From JADCGM01 sp943368345 (lineage in GTDB: Bacteria > Pseudomonadota > Alphaproteobacteria > Sphingomonadales > Sphingomonadaceae), in NCBI GenBank assembly GCA_943368345.1, contig CALRKY020000003.1:58195-122194 (forward strand): a stretch of 64,000 nt of DNA, given 5' to 3'. Below, piece after piece: positions 15,504-24,515 of the stretch. The position numbers and the translations under genes were made by a program. The notes beneath the pieces are model-generated. The model had not been told where the DNA came from, made no database searches, and worked only from the letters and a program-made list of their open reading frames with translations. Position 1 is the stretch's first letter; each line of letters opens with the position of its first letter.

Positions 15504-16484
15504 CTAGTCCCGTTCCGCGCGCAGCGGCCTCGCCAACAGAGCCGTGACCGTATCCTGAACGCTGGCTCGCCCGGCAATCAGCGCGGCTATGGCGGAGACA
15601 ATGGGCATGTTCACACCCCGGGCGACAGCATCCTCCTCCAGCACTGGGGCGGTGAAAACCCCCTCCGCCACCGACGTACGGTCGGCCATCATGTCTGCTG
15701 CCAGTCGGCCCTGACCCAGACCGATCCCGAAGCTCATGTTGCGCGATGCGGTGCTGCCGCAGGTCAGGACCAGGTCACCAAGACCTGACAGGCCGGCCAT
15801 CGTCTCCGCCTGTGCACCGCGCGCCAATCCGTACCGGGTCATTTCAGCAAACCCGCGCGCGATGATGGCGGCGCGGGCATTCTCCCCAAGCCCGGCCCCG
15901 ATCACCACGCCGCAACCGATGGCGAGCACATTCTTCACCGCGCCGCCGATCTCCGCGCCGACGACATCGTCCGAAAGATAGAGCCGCAGCGCCGGTCGCG
16001 CGATCCGGGCCGCGAGGCGTTCCGCCAAACCTATGTCCTCGCAGGCCAGCGTCACAGCGGTCGGCAAACCGGCGGCCACTTCATGCGCAAAAGTCGGACC
16101 GGACAATACCGCCACCGGGCACATCGGCGCGGCGGCGCGCGCGACTTCGCTCATCAGCAGATAGGTCCCGGCCTCTATCCCCTTGGCACACAGGACCAGC
16201 GGGGTGTCGGCGGGAACAGCGCTGGTCGATAGGACAGCACGCAGATGTTGGGCGGGCGTCACGACCAGCCAGATGTCGCAACTGGCGAGGTCGGCCGTTA
16301 CGTAAGTCGCCCGGACCCGGTGGTCGAGCTGCAAGCCCGGCAGAAACGGGCGGTTTTCATGGTCGGTATTGATGGCCGACACCACCTCCGGCTCGCGGGC
16401 CCAGATCAGGATGTCCTCCCCGTCGGCCGCAATCGCATTGGCCAGCGCTGTTCCCCACGCCCCCGCCCCCAATATACCGATCAT
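15504..16484 (-). CDS. gpsA: Glycerol-3-phosphate dehydrogenase [NAD(P)+]
   Basis: The 326-residue enzyme reduces dihydroxyacetone phosphate to sn-glycerol 3-phosphate for phospholipid synthesis. It has the N-terminal nucleotide motif GILGAGAWGTALA, the LCAKGIE and LSGPTFAHEVA segments, the catalytic lysine region GGAVKNVLAIGCG and AGLSGLGDLVLTC. The ATG at 16484 gives the normal N-terminus and overlaps the tsaD stop codon (ATGA), so the genes are coupled. Confidence 0.95.
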   Translation of the reverse strand: MIGILGAGAWGTALANAIAADGEDILIWAREPEVVSAINTDHENRPFLPGLQLDHRVRATYVTADLASCDIWLVVTPAQHLRAVLSTSAVPADTPLVLCAKGIEAGTYLLMSEVARAAAPMCPVAVLSGPTFAHEVAAGLPTAVTLACEDIGLAERLAARIARPALRLYLSDDVVGAEIGGAVKNVLAIGCGVVIGAGLGENARAAIIARGFAEMTRYGLARGAQAETMAGLSGLGDLVLTCGSTASRNMSFGIGLGQGRLAADMMADRTSVAEGVFTAPVLEEDAVARGVNMPIVSAIAALIAGRASVQDTVTALLARPLRAERD

Positions 16485-17515
16485 GCCTTCACTCCTGCCC
16501 CCCGCGCTGGTGGTGCCTCCGCATCCAGCGGCCAGCGCGGGCGCGCTTGTGCGTCGAACCCGTCGGTCAATCCGAGTGCGAACCGCTCCGCTCCCGCCCA
16601 CGCAATCATCGCGGCGTTGTCGGTACACAACCACAGCGGTGGCGCTGCAAAGGGCAGGTCGTGCCGGACGGCAAGCGCCTCAAGCGCGGTGCGGATTGCG
16701 CCATTTGCCGCCACGCCACCTGCCACGACCACTGCCGTCGCCTCTGGCATCGCGTCGATGGCGATCCGGGTCCGATCCGCCAGACAATCAACCACCGCCG
16801 CCTGAAAACTCGCCGCAAGATCGGCAACCGGGGCCTGGTTTGCCTGAAAGGCCCGCAACACCGCCGTTTTCAGCCCGGCAAAGGAAAAATGTGGCTCCCC
16901 AGATCCAACCAAGGGCCGTGGGAATTTGACCGCCCGGGGGTTCCCGTCCCGGGCCACTCGCTCAACCGCCGGACCACCGGGGAATCCAAGGCCGAGAATC
17001 TTCGCAACCTTGTCAAAAGCCTCGCCCGCCGCATCGTCGATGGTCGTCGCCAGCCGCCGATAGCGCCCGACTCCGTGCACGGCGAGCAGCTGGCAATGGC
17101 CGCCAGACACCAGCAGCAGCAGATAGGGAAAGCGGAGACCGGCATCGGCGAGGCGCGGCGACAACGCGTGCCCTTCCAGATGATTGACCGCGATCAGCGG
17201 CTTGCCTGCAGCCAGCGCCAGCGCCTTGCCGGTGACCAACCCGACCATCACGCCGCCGATCAGCCCTGGCCCAGCCGTTGCCGCTATGGCATCGACACCC
17301 GCCAGCGTGATACCGGCATCGCGCAGCACGTCGGCGACCATCGGCGTCAACACCTCGACATGGGCGCGCGCCGCAATCTCCGGCACGACCCCGCCAAAGG
17401 GGCGGTGCGCCGAGTCCTGGCTGGCGATCCGCTGCGCGACGATGGTCCGGTCGGACCGGACCAGCGCGACCGCCGTCTCATCGCAGCTGGATTCAAGGCC
17501 GAGGACGAGGCTCAT
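16481..17515 (-). CDS. tsaD: tRNA threonylcarbamoyladenosine synthesis protein
   Basis: The 344-residue ASKHA-fold protein transfers the threonylcarbamoyl group to A37 of ANN-reading tRNAs, with TsaB and TsaE. Diagnostic features are LGLESSCDETAVAL at the start, the metal-binding HVEVLTP and NHLEGH histidines, and LLLVSGGHCQLL. The ATG at 17515 overlaps the stop codon of the MazG-like gene, and its own stop overlaps gpsA. The three genes form a tight unit. Confidence 0.96.
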   Translation of the reverse strand: MSLVLGLESSCDETAVALVRSDRTIVAQRIASQDSAHRPFGGVVPEIAARAHVEVLTPMVADVLRDAGITLAGVDAIAATAGPGLIGGVMVGLVTGKALALAAGKPLIAVNHLEGHALSPRLADAGLRFPYLLLLVSGGHCQLLAVHGVGRYRRLATTIDDAAGEAFDKVAKILGLGFPGGPAVERVARDGNPRAVKFPRPLVGSGEPHFSFAGLKTAVLRAFQANQAPVADLAASFQAAVVDCLADRTRIAIDAMPEATAVVVAGGVAANGAIRTALEALAVRHDLPFAAPPLWLCTDNAAMIAWAGAERFALGLTDGFDAQARPRWPLDAEAPPARGAGVKA

Positions 17516-17835
17516 GCCGAATGCGAGCCGTTCAGGTGCGCGAACCATTTGGCCTCCAGCGCTGCATCGAGGTCGATGCCCTCCCGGAGAGCGAACAGCA
17601 GGATCGTTGCCACCACGTCGGCGGCCTCATCGGCCAGATCGGCCCGCAGGTCGGAGTTGGTCTCCCGCCGGGCGCGTCCGTCCAACCGCAACCAGGCCTG
17701 GGTCAGCTCGCCAACTTCTTCGGCCAGCTTCAGGACCGGCCAGTCGCCGCTGCGGTCGATCTTGTGCGACGATGCGTAGAGATCAGACACAACCATCAGG
17801 CGGGTCGCCAGATCGGTGAGTGGCTTTGCAGACAT
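17512..17835 (-). CDS. MazG-like nucleotide pyrophosphohydrolase
   Basis: The 107-residue protein has the all-alpha NTP-PPase pattern: KLAEEVGELTQAWL (E-E-x-x-E, about residues 37-50) and ADLADEAADVVATIL (E-x-x-D, about 66-80), which together bind magnesium. It probably hydrolyses a noncanonical or damaged nucleotide. It is shorter than two-domain MazG. The substrate is not predictable. It heads the run mazG-like, tsaD, gpsA and is divergent from hemC, 51 bp away. Confidence 0.8.
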   Translation of the reverse strand: MSAKPLTDLATRLMVVSDLYASSHKIDRSGDWPVLKLAEEVGELTQAWLRLDGRARRETNSDLRADLADEAADVVATILLFALREGIDLDAALEAKWFAHLNGSHSA

Positions 17836-17886
17836 TGGTCGCGGGCTCCTTGCAGCGTCCGCGCTGCCCTAGCATAAGCACCGGCC

Positions 17887-18810
17887 ATGACCACAATGTT
17901 GAAACTGGGCACGCGTGGGTCCCCCTTGGCACTGGTTCAAGCCCGGATGACCGCCGCCGCGCTGTGCGCCGCGCATGGCTGGGCGGACGGGGCGGTGGAA
18001 ATCGTCATCGTCTCGACCACAGGCGATCGGGTTCAGGACCGGCCGCTTGCCGACATTGGTGGCAAGGCGCTCTGGACCAAGGAACTCGACGCGGCGCTGC
18101 TTGACCGGCGGATCGATATTGCGGTGCATTCGATGAAGGATGTCGAAACCCGAAGGCCGGACGGGCTGACGGTCGCGGCGATGCTGCCCCGTGCCGATGT
18201 CAGGGACCGTTTGATCGGTTCGGTCTCGCATGTTGAGACGTTGCCGAAGGGGGCACGGCTTGGAACATCATCACCGCGCCGCGCTGCGCAGGCCCTGTCG
18301 ATCCGGCCCGACCTCCGCATTGTGCCGCTGCGGGGCAATGTCGATACCCGGCTTGGCAAGGTCACGGCGGGGGAGGTTGAGGCCACGCTGCTGGCGGCGG
18401 CAGGCCTCGACCGGCTCGGTCGCGGCGACGTGGGCAGTGCGCAGCCGGTGGGGCAGTTCCTCCCGGCACCCGGTCAGGGTGCCGTCGGGATAGAGGCGCG
18501 GCTGGCGGATGCGGCGACGCTTCAGTTACTGGCCCCGATCACCTGTCCGGCAAGTTTTGCTGCTGTTGCCGCCGAGCGGGCCGTGCTGGATGCGCTGGGC
18601 GGCAGCTGCCATTCCGCACTGGCGGCTTATGCAGAGATATCCGACGGCAACATGCACCTCCGTGCAGAGATCCTGACACCGGATGGGCGGGAGCGTGTGA
18701 CAGGCGACCGTCATTTCGCCGTCGCGGACGCTGCCGTCGTTGCTGGAGAGCTCGCCACCGAATTGCTGTGCCGGGCCAGCCCCGCTCTCCGAGCAGATTT
18801 TGGGCGCTAG
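17887..18810 (+). CDS. hemC: Hydroxymethylbilane synthase (porphobilinogen deaminase)
   Basis: The 307-residue enzyme polymerises four porphobilinogens into the linear tetrapyrrole used for haem. The dipyrromethane cofactor is carried by C241 in LGGSCHSALAAYA. KLGTRGSPLAL near the start, HSMKD and the RGNVDTRL segment are standard. The length is typical. It is divergent from the mazG-tsaD-gpsA unit and is followed three bases later by hemD. Confidence 0.97.
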   Translation: MTTMLKLGTRGSPLALVQARMTAAALCAAHGWADGAVEIVIVSTTGDRVQDRPLADIGGKALWTKELDAALLDRRIDIAVHSMKDVETRRPDGLTVAAMLPRADVRDRLIGSVSHVETLPKGARLGTSSPRRAAQALSIRPDLRIVPLRGNVDTRLGKVTAGEVEATLLAAAGLDRLGRGDVGSAQPVGQFLPAPGQGAVGIEARLADAATLQLLAPITCPASFAAVAAERAVLDALGGSCHSALAAYAEISDGNMHLRAEILTPDGRERVTGDRHFAVADAAVVAGELATELLCRASPALRADFGR

Positions 18811-18813
18811 GCC

Positions 18814-19491
18814 TTGGCGACCGTCCTGATCACCCGACCGGAACCCGGGGCATCGGCGACCGCTGCGACCCTTCGTGCGGCGGGGCATCGGGCGATCATT
18901 TCCCCGATCCTCTCCACCGTCCCGGTTGCCTGGGAGGTGCCGGACGACGCCTTTGATGCGGTGATGCTGACCAGCGAGGCCGCACCCCGGCTGGCCGGAC
19001 CGGGGGCGAGGCGATTCGTCCATCTGCCGACATTCTGCGTCGGCTCGGTCACGCTGGCCGCCGCGAAGGCAGCAGGGTTCGCCGATGCGCGGCCGGGACC
19101 GGGTGGGGCGGTTCCGCTCGCTAAAATGATTGCGGCGGAGGGGTTCCGCCACATCCTGCACCTTGCTGCCCGCGACCGGACACCGGTTCCGCCACAGTTT
19201 GCGAATATCACGGTGTGCACCGTCTACGCCGCTGAAATCGGGGGATTGTCGGCAGAGGCCGTTGCCGCACTTCATGCCGGCGAGATTGACTGGGCGCTGC
19301 TATTTTCCACCCGGAGCGCCACCGAATTTGCCGCCGCCTGCCCGGAGCGGGAGCGGGTGTCGATTGCCGCGATCAGCGAAGATGTGCTGGCCGCGGCGGG
19401 CTCGGGGTGGCGCAATGCCGTCCAGGCCACCGCCACCAGCGAACTCGCCGTCTTGGCGGCGGCGGGCCTAACGTGCGACAAGCAGCCATAG
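18814..19491 (+). CDS. hemD: Uroporphyrinogen-III synthase
   Basis: The 225-residue protein is poorly conserved, as this family usually is, but TVLITRPEPGA at the start and its position directly after hemC identify it. It closes the linear tetrapyrrole with D-ring inversion. Two Rossmann-like lobes are consistent with the alternating strands. The start is TTG at 18814, three bases after the hemC stop. A Mic60-like gene follows 33 bp later on the same strand. Confidence 0.88.
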   Translation: MATVLITRPEPGASATAATLRAAGHRAIISPILSTVPVAWEVPDDAFDAVMLTSEAAPRLAGPGARRFVHLPTFCVGSVTLAAAKAAGFADARPGPGGAVPLAKMIAAEGFRHILHLAARDRTPVPPQFANITVCTVYAAEIGGLSAEAVAALHAGEIDWALLFSTRSATEFAAACPERERVSIAAISEDVLAAAGSGWRNAVQATATSELAVLAAAGLTCDKQP

Positions 19492-19524
19492 GGTCCTGAC
19501 CCGGCAATTGGGAGACACACCGGC

Positions 19525-20454
19525 ATGGATGATTTTATCGCGGATCGCCCGGCCTATGGTTCGTACAGTGCCACGCCGCCGCCGCCACCGCCTGCAAAAC
19601 CCGGCGGTACGCGCTGGGCGTGGATCATTGCCATTGCCGCGATCATGTTTGCGCTCGGGCTTTTGCTCAATCCCTGGTTCGAAGCCAATGTCCGCGACCG
19701 CCTGCCCGGTGGCGGGTCGAACAGCAAAGCCGCCATGCAGAAACTGGTTCAGACCCAGGCTCAGGAGATTGCCAGCCTGAACAGCCGACTGTCGGCCCTG
19801 GAGCGGGCACCGGCCAAGTCGGGCGGTGATCCGGCCCGGATCGTGCGCGCCGAAGCCCAGGTCAACGCCCTGCAATCACAGGTCGGAGCGCTCGGGGTGA
19901 AGGTTGAAGGCGCGGTGACCGAGGCGGCACAGGACGCGCAAACCGCGCAGGGCGTGATGCTGGCGGCATCGGCGCGCCGGGTCATCGACAGCGGACAAGC
20001 GCTAGGGCCGCTCGAACCGCCGCTCCGTGCCCGCTTTGGCCAAAGTTATCCGGGGCCGGTCGAGGCACTGGTGGCAGCGGGCAACCGCCCGATCACCCTG
20101 ACCCGGCTCCAGCAGGATTTCGCCCGGGTGGCCGAGACTTTGAGTGCGAAGTCGGCACCGCCTGAGACTTGGTGGGCAACTTTCATGGCGGCGATTGGCG
20201 AGATCGCCACGGTCCGCCGCAGCGGCGCGGTTCAGATCGACCCAGCCGAAGTCGCCGCCAATGCCTCGGCACGGCTCGACAGCGGTGACGTTGCCGGGGC
20301 CATCGCCCTCCTGTCCCGCCTGCCCCCCGACCGCAGCCTGACAACCTGGCTCGCCGACGCCAAACGCTACCGCGCCGCCCAATCCGCCCTCGCCCAGATC
20401 GAGGCGGCAGCGCTCGCACCACAAGGCGTAGTGGAGACAGGCGATAGGCCTTAG
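19525..20454 (+). CDS. Mic60/mitofilin-like inner membrane protein
   Basis: The 309-residue protein has a short proline-rich cytoplasmic start (PPPPPP at about residues 19-24), one membrane segment (about 31-48), a coiled-coil region (about 70-150) and a C-terminal domain with FMAAIGEIATVRR. This layout and its position after hemC-hemD match the alphaproteobacterial relatives of mitochondrial Mic60, which shape inner membranes. Co-transcription with haem genes is likely from the 33-bp gap. The product is slightly short for the family. Confidence 0.75.
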   Translation: MDDFIADRPAYGSYSATPPPPPPAKPGGTRWAWIIAIAAIMFALGLLLNPWFEANVRDRLPGGGSNSKAAMQKLVQTQAQEIASLNSRLSALERAPAKSGGDPARIVRAEAQVNALQSQVGALGVKVEGAVTEAAQDAQTAQGVMLAASARRVIDSGQALGPLEPPLRARFGQSYPGPVEALVAAGNRPITLTRLQQDFARVAETLSAKSAPPETWWATFMAAIGEIATVRRSGAVQIDPAEVAANASARLDSGDVAGAIALLSRLPPDRSLTTWLADAKRYRAAQSALAQIEAAALAPQGVVETGDRP

Positions 20455-20690
20455 GCGACCCCGGTCAACACGGTCTCGGGTCCGGCACGGTTCGAAAAGT
20501 AGACCGTCGAGAATCCGCCGAAACGCCCTGCTCGACCCCATCCCTGCGCCAGTTGGGCCTGGCAGCATTTTGAGATTCCCCCAAGGTCACCGATAATCGC
20601 GCCATTTTGGTCAACAATACCCCGGGCCGTGAATGCCGCAACCTTGCCGCTGTCAATGTGGAGAGGCGGTGGACGGCACCGGCCTGCCGC
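20451..20690 (-). other. Start-less open frame, possible gene fragment
   Basis: On the minus strand a frame ending at TAA (20451-20453) reads IDSGKVAAFTARGIVDQNG and, later, GRFGGFSTVYFSNRAG before ending LTGVA. The residue mix looks protein-like, without the arginine/proline runs of shadow frames. There is no ATG, GTG or TTG start before an upstream stop, and the frame runs into the DUF2177 promoter and start. It may be the tail of a lost gene or chance. No family was recognised. Confidence 0.22.
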
Positions 20691-20736
20691 GCTAGCTTTG
20701 GTTCGACGGCGCAGGGCTGCCGCGAAGGAAAAATCG

Positions 20737-21150
20737 ATGAAAACCTACATCATTGCCTATTTCAGCACCGCGGTCGCGTTCGTCTGTATTGATGCGATCT
20801 GGCTGACCAATGCGGCGGAGCTGCTGTATCAGCCGGAGCTTGGCGATATGCTGCTGCCGGAGTTCAAGCTGGCGCCCGCCGTGCTGTTCTACCTGATGTA
20901 CATGGTCGGGATCGTGGTGTTTGCCGTCGCTCCGGCGCTCGGCGACGGCAAATGGTCCACCGCCACCTGGCGGGGGGCGCTGTTCGGGCTCATCGCCTAT
21001 GCGACCTATGACCTTACCAATCAGGCAACGCTGAAAGGTTGGTCAACCCTCGTGACCGTCGCCGATCTGATCTGGGGGACGTTCCTCACTGGAACCGCCG
21101 CGACTGTCGGATATCTGCTGACCAAACGGCTCGCGCCGCAGCCCGCCTAG
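20737..21150 (+). CDS. DUF2177 family membrane protein
   Basis: The 137-residue protein has four predicted membrane segments (about residues 4-24, 48-66, 78-96 and 108-128) and the family segments FVCIDAIWL near the start and YATYDLTNQATLKGW near residue 90. Its function is unknown. The ATG at 20737 follows a GAAGGA ribosome-binding site. DUF2177 proteins often accompany cyclopropane-synthase-like genes, as here, where it ends against the convergent methyltransferase with overlapping stop regions. Confidence 0.85.
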   Translation: MKTYIIAYFSTAVAFVCIDAIWLTNAAELLYQPELGDMLLPEFKLAPAVLFYLMYMVGIVVFAVAPALGDGKWSTATWRGALFGLIAYATYDLTNQATLKGWSTLVTVADLIWGTFLTGTAATVGYLLTKRLAPQPA

Positions 21151-22175
21151 GCTGAGGGTTTTAGCAGATAGTGGCTGACGCCCCACGCCTCGCCGCTGGC
21201 GTGCCCGAACAGGCCGGCGGTGGCGAGGTAGAAGAGCCGCCAGCGCCGCCGCCAGAGTGGGGCCAGATCGCCGTAGACCTCCCGTAGCAGCTGATCGATC
21301 CGGGGACGGTTCGCGTCGAAATTTTCAAGCCAGTGGACGGCGGTTTGCTGATAGTGCCGCCCGCTCCAATGCCATTGCTGTTCAAGCGCAAAGCTGTCGG
21401 GGAAATGCCCGATCAGGCCCCGGCTCGGCATGATCCCGCCGGTGAAAAAATGCTGGGCGATCCAATCGTCCTTGTCGGCCCTATCAAAGCGATAGGGCTG
21501 GCTGCGGTGGGTGAAGACATGGATGAACAACCGGCCATCGGCCTTCAGCCAAGACTTAACCCGGGCCAGCAGCGCCGTCCAATTGGCCATATGTTCAAAC
21601 ATTTCGACGGACACTACCCGGTCAAACAGACCCTCGGGCTGGAAATCATTCATGTCGGCGGTGATGACCGTGACATTGGTGAGACCGGCGGCCTTCGCCT
21701 GGCTTTCGATATAGGCACGCTGCGGGGCGGAGTTTGACACGGCGACGATCTGGCTGCCGGGAAAGCGGGCGGCCATGTACAGCGTCAGCGAGCCCCAGCC
21801 GCAGCCGAGTTCGAGGATGCGCTGCCCATCCTTCAGGTCGGCATGGCTGACGGTTTCGGCGAGCGCATGATCTTCGGCCTCTGCCAGCGTTTCCTTGCCT
21901 GTCGGGTAGAGACAACTGCTGTACTTCCGGCGCGGCCCGAGGGTCAGCACGAAAAATTCCGGAGGCAGTTCATAATGTTGTTCGTTCGCTGCATCGGTAT
22001 GTTCGGCAATCGGATGGTCGGTCATGGTTAGGGCGAAGGCCGGTTCGGTGCTCGCCGGGACGCTGGCCAGTCGACGATTGGTACGCCCGACCAAAAATTC
22101 GATGCCAAGGCGTGTGACGGAATCCGGAAGCGGCAGGGTTTCGACGGCACGGGTGGCAACTTCGATCAGGCTCAT
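21147..22175 (-). CDS. Cyclopropane-fatty-acyl-phospholipid synthase-like methyltransferase
   Basis: The 342-residue SAM-dependent methyltransferase has motif I as ILELGCGWGSLTLYMA (about residue 120) and the EMFEHMANW segment. It belongs to the CFA synthase superfamily but differs from the true Cfa at 24516: the N-terminal domain is short and FDRADKDDWIAQHFF replaces the usual region. It may methylate an unsaturated acyl chain or a different lipid. The ATG at 22175 starts the conserved part. It is divergent from the flavin oxidase operon. Confidence 0.8.
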   Translation of the reverse strand: MSLIEVATRAVETLPLPDSVTRLGIEFLVGRTNRRLASVPASTEPAFALTMTDHPIAEHTDAANEQHYELPPEFFVLTLGPRRKYSSCLYPTGKETLAEAEDHALAETVSHADLKDGQRILELGCGWGSLTLYMAARFPGSQIVAVSNSAPQRAYIESQAKAAGLTNVTVITADMNDFQPEGLFDRVVSVEMFEHMANWTALLARVKSWLKADGRLFIHVFTHRSQPYRFDRADKDDWIAQHFFTGGIMPSRGLIGHFPDSFALEQQWHWSGRHYQQTAVHWLENFDANRPRIDQLLREVYGDLAPLWRRRWRLFYLATAGLFGHASGEAWGVSHYLLKPSA

Positions 22176-22229
22176 GAAATGGCATCCTCGGTTCAGGGAC
22201 AGGCGACGGAATAGAATGGAAACACTGGT

Positions 22230-22249
22230 CTGCAAATGTCAGTTTGCAG
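22230..22249. promoter_or_regulatory. Dyad in the divergent lipid-gene promoter region
   Basis: CTGCAAA (22230-22236) and TTTGCAG (22243-22249) are exact inverted repeats around six bases. They lie in the 239-bp gap between the two divergent lipid-modification units, where a shared operator would be expected. A TGATTG (22270) and ATAGAA (22293) pair with a 17-base spacer downstream is a weak candidate for an ECF-sigma promoter toward the flavin oxidase gene. No regulator is identified. Confidence 0.35.
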
Positions 22250-22414
22250 CCGTGGGAGTGTGGGTCACGTGATTGGCAGCAAATACGTGGAGATAGAATC
22301 TTCGGATGCTGGTCGTGATCGCAAATCCAAAGCGCATCCGGCTTCGTATGATAGAAAAGGCCCGCGAGGGGCGGGAGGATGTTGCGCGTGACGGGAATGA
22401 GGGATCAGGGGGCG

Positions 22415-23728
22415 ATGACCGTTGCCGTGGTGGGCAGCGGCATATCCGGCCTGTCAGCGGCTTGGCTGCTGTCGCAGCGCCACCGGGTCACGCTGTTCGA
22501 GGCGGATGACCGGATCGGCGGACATAGTCATACGGTCGATGCTGGGCCGGTAGCGGTCGACACCGGGTTCATCATTTTCAACGAGCAGACCTACCCAAAC
22601 CTGACCGCGCTGTTCCGGCATCTGGATGTGCCGACCAAATTGGCGGTGATGACGCTTGGCATTTCGCTAGGTGATGGACGGCTGGAATATTCCGGAACCA
22701 ATTTGCGCGGTCTGTTTGCCCAATGGCGCAATCTGGTGCGCCCCCGGTTTTGGTCGATGCTGCGCGATCTCGTGCGATTTTATCGTAGCGCCGGCAGCGA
22801 TGTTGCCGCTCTGGGCGATATGAGCCTTGGCGATTACCTCGACAGCCGGGGCTATGGTCAGGCGTTCCGGGATGATCACCTCTACCCGATGGCCGCCGCA
22901 ATTTGGTCAACACCTGCCACCGACATGCCGAGCTACCCGGCGGCGGTGTTCATCCGCTTCTGGGAAAATCACGGGCTGCTGAAACTGTCGGCCCGCCCGC
23001 CGTGGCGGACTGTCGATGGCGGGAGCCGGGCCTATGTCGAGCGATTGACGCGGTCCTTTGCCGATCGAATCCGGCCGGGACAGCCGGTCACGTCCATCCG
23101 CCGCCTGGCCGACGGGATAGAAATCACCACAGCGGGGACTGCACCAGAGCGGTTCGATCATGTCGTCATCGCCACCCACGCCGATCAGGCGCTGCGCCTG
23201 CTGGCTGACCCGGATGCGCGGGAGCGCAGCATTCTCGGTGCGTTCAAATATCAGCCGAATGACACCATCCTCCACACCGACCCGGCCCTGATGCCCAAGC
23301 GCCGCCGGGTGTGGTCGAGCTGGAATTATCTGTCGGGTACGGTGAAAGGCGCTTCCGCGCTGTCGGTCACCTATTGGATGAACCCGCTGCAAAGCTTGGT
23401 TAGTGAACGTCCGCTGTTCGTGTCCTTGAACCCGATCGAGCAACCCGATCCGGCGCTGGTCATCCGCCGCGACCTGTATGAGCATCCTGTGTTTGATGCC
23501 GGGACCCGCGTTGCGCAAGGCGAGCTTTGGTCGTTGCAGGGGGTCCGCAACAGCTGGTTCTGCGGGGCCTATTTCGGGGCCGGGTTCCACGAGGATGGGC
23601 TACAGGCAGGACTTGCGGTGGCCGAGCAATTGGGCGGGGTGCGGCGTCCCTGGACGGTGGCCGACGAATCGGGCCGAATCCAGATCACCGATGCACCGGC
23701 TGCGGCGCTGCGATTGGTTGCCGCATGA
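22415..23728 (+). CDS. FAD-dependent amine-oxidase-like oxidoreductase
   Basis: The 437-residue flavoprotein begins with the dinucleotide-binding motif VAVVGSGISGLSAAWLL and has the second flavin segment LFEADDRIGGHSHTV and a C-terminal WFCGAYFGAGFHEDG flavin contact. Relatives next to DUF1365 and Cfa genes are annotated as cyclopropane/furan fatty acid enzymes; the best-studied set is in the singlet-oxygen response of Rhodobacter. Oxidation or desaturation of a methylated acyl chain is the likely reaction. ATG 22415 is preferred. Its stop overlaps the DUF1365 start (ATGA). Confidence 0.82.
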   Translation: MTVAVVGSGISGLSAAWLLSQRHRVTLFEADDRIGGHSHTVDAGPVAVDTGFIIFNEQTYPNLTALFRHLDVPTKLAVMTLGISLGDGRLEYSGTNLRGLFAQWRNLVRPRFWSMLRDLVRFYRSAGSDVAALGDMSLGDYLDSRGYGQAFRDDHLYPMAAAIWSTPATDMPSYPAAVFIRFWENHGLLKLSARPPWRTVDGGSRAYVERLTRSFADRIRPGQPVTSIRRLADGIEITTAGTAPERFDHVVIATHADQALRLLADPDARERSILGAFKYQPNDTILHTDPALMPKRRRVWSSWNYLSGTVKGASALSVTYWMNPLQSLVSERPLFVSLNPIEQPDPALVIRRDLYEHPVFDAGTRVAQGELWSLQGVRNSWFCGAYFGAGFHEDGLQAGLAVAEQLGGVRRPWTVADESGRIQITDAPAAALRLVAA

Positions 23729-24504
23729 CAGCGTCCGCCATCTACGCCGGGCATGTCATGCACCGGCGGGTCCGCCCGCGCGTTCACAAGCTGCGCTACC
23801 GGATGTTTTCGCTGCTGCTCGATCTGGACGAGATTGACGGACTGGCGAAACGGCTGCGGTTGTTCTCCCGCGGGCGGTTCAACCTGTTTGCCCTGCACGA
23901 CCGCGACTATGGGGCGGGCACCGCCGAGCCGCTGCGAACGCAGGTGGAGGCCCATATGTCGGCGGCGGGCATGGCCCCGGATGGTGGACCGATCCGCCTG
24001 CTGACCATGCCGCGCCTGCTCGGTTTCGCCTTCAACCCGCTCAGTGTGTATTTCTGCCACCGGAAGGACGGCGAGCTTGTCGCGATCCTGTACGAGGTCA
24101 ACAACACCTTTGGGCAGCGGCACAGCTATCTGCTGCCAGTCGCCGCGGACGTAGCCGCCCCGATCCGGCAGACCACGCCCAAGCGTTTTCACGTTTCGCC
24201 GTTCATGGCGATGGACATGACCTATGATTTCCGGGTGATGCCGCCCGCAGATCGGTTGGCCATCTCCATTGCTGTGGGTGATGCCGATGGCCGGATGATG
24301 ACCGCGCTGCACACCGCCGCCCGCCGCCCGCTGTCAGATGCGGCGTTGGCACGCGCCGCGATTGTCTATCCGTTGCTGACCGCGAAGGTCGTTGCCGGCA
24401 TCCTGTGGGAAGCCCTGCTCCTGTGGTTGAAAGGCGTTGCCGTGCACCGACTGCCACAGGCCCCCGATCACCCCGTCACCAGCCCGTTGCTGCAGTCCCG
24501 TTGA
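23725..24504 (+). CDS. DUF1365 family protein
   Basis: The 259-residue protein has the DUF1365 signature stretches VMHRRVRPRVHKLRYRMF, GFAFNPLSVYFCH, EVNNTFGQRHSYLLP and KRFHVSPFM. Its biochemical role is unknown, but it nearly always sits between the flavin amine oxidase and the cyclopropane synthase, so it probably acts on the same lipid. The C-terminal part (about 200-240) is hydrophobic and may contact the membrane. It overlaps the preceding gene by four bases. Confidence 0.9.
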   Translation: MTASAIYAGHVMHRRVRPRVHKLRYRMFSLLLDLDEIDGLAKRLRLFSRGRFNLFALHDRDYGAGTAEPLRTQVEAHMSAAGMAPDGGPIRLLTMPRLLGFAFNPLSVYFCHRKDGELVAILYEVNNTFGQRHSYLLPVAADVAAPIRQTTPKRFHVSPFMAMDMTYDFRVMPPADRLAISIAVGDADGRMMTALHTAARRPLSDAALARAAIVYPLLTAKVVAGILWEALLLWLKGVAVHRLPQAPDHPVTSPLLQSR

Positions 24505-24515
24505 AAGGCGTCCCC

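Noticed and set aside
22311..22350. TGATCG followed by TATGATA as an ECF sigma promoter
   Set aside because: The spacing is about 25 bases, too long for an ECF promoter.
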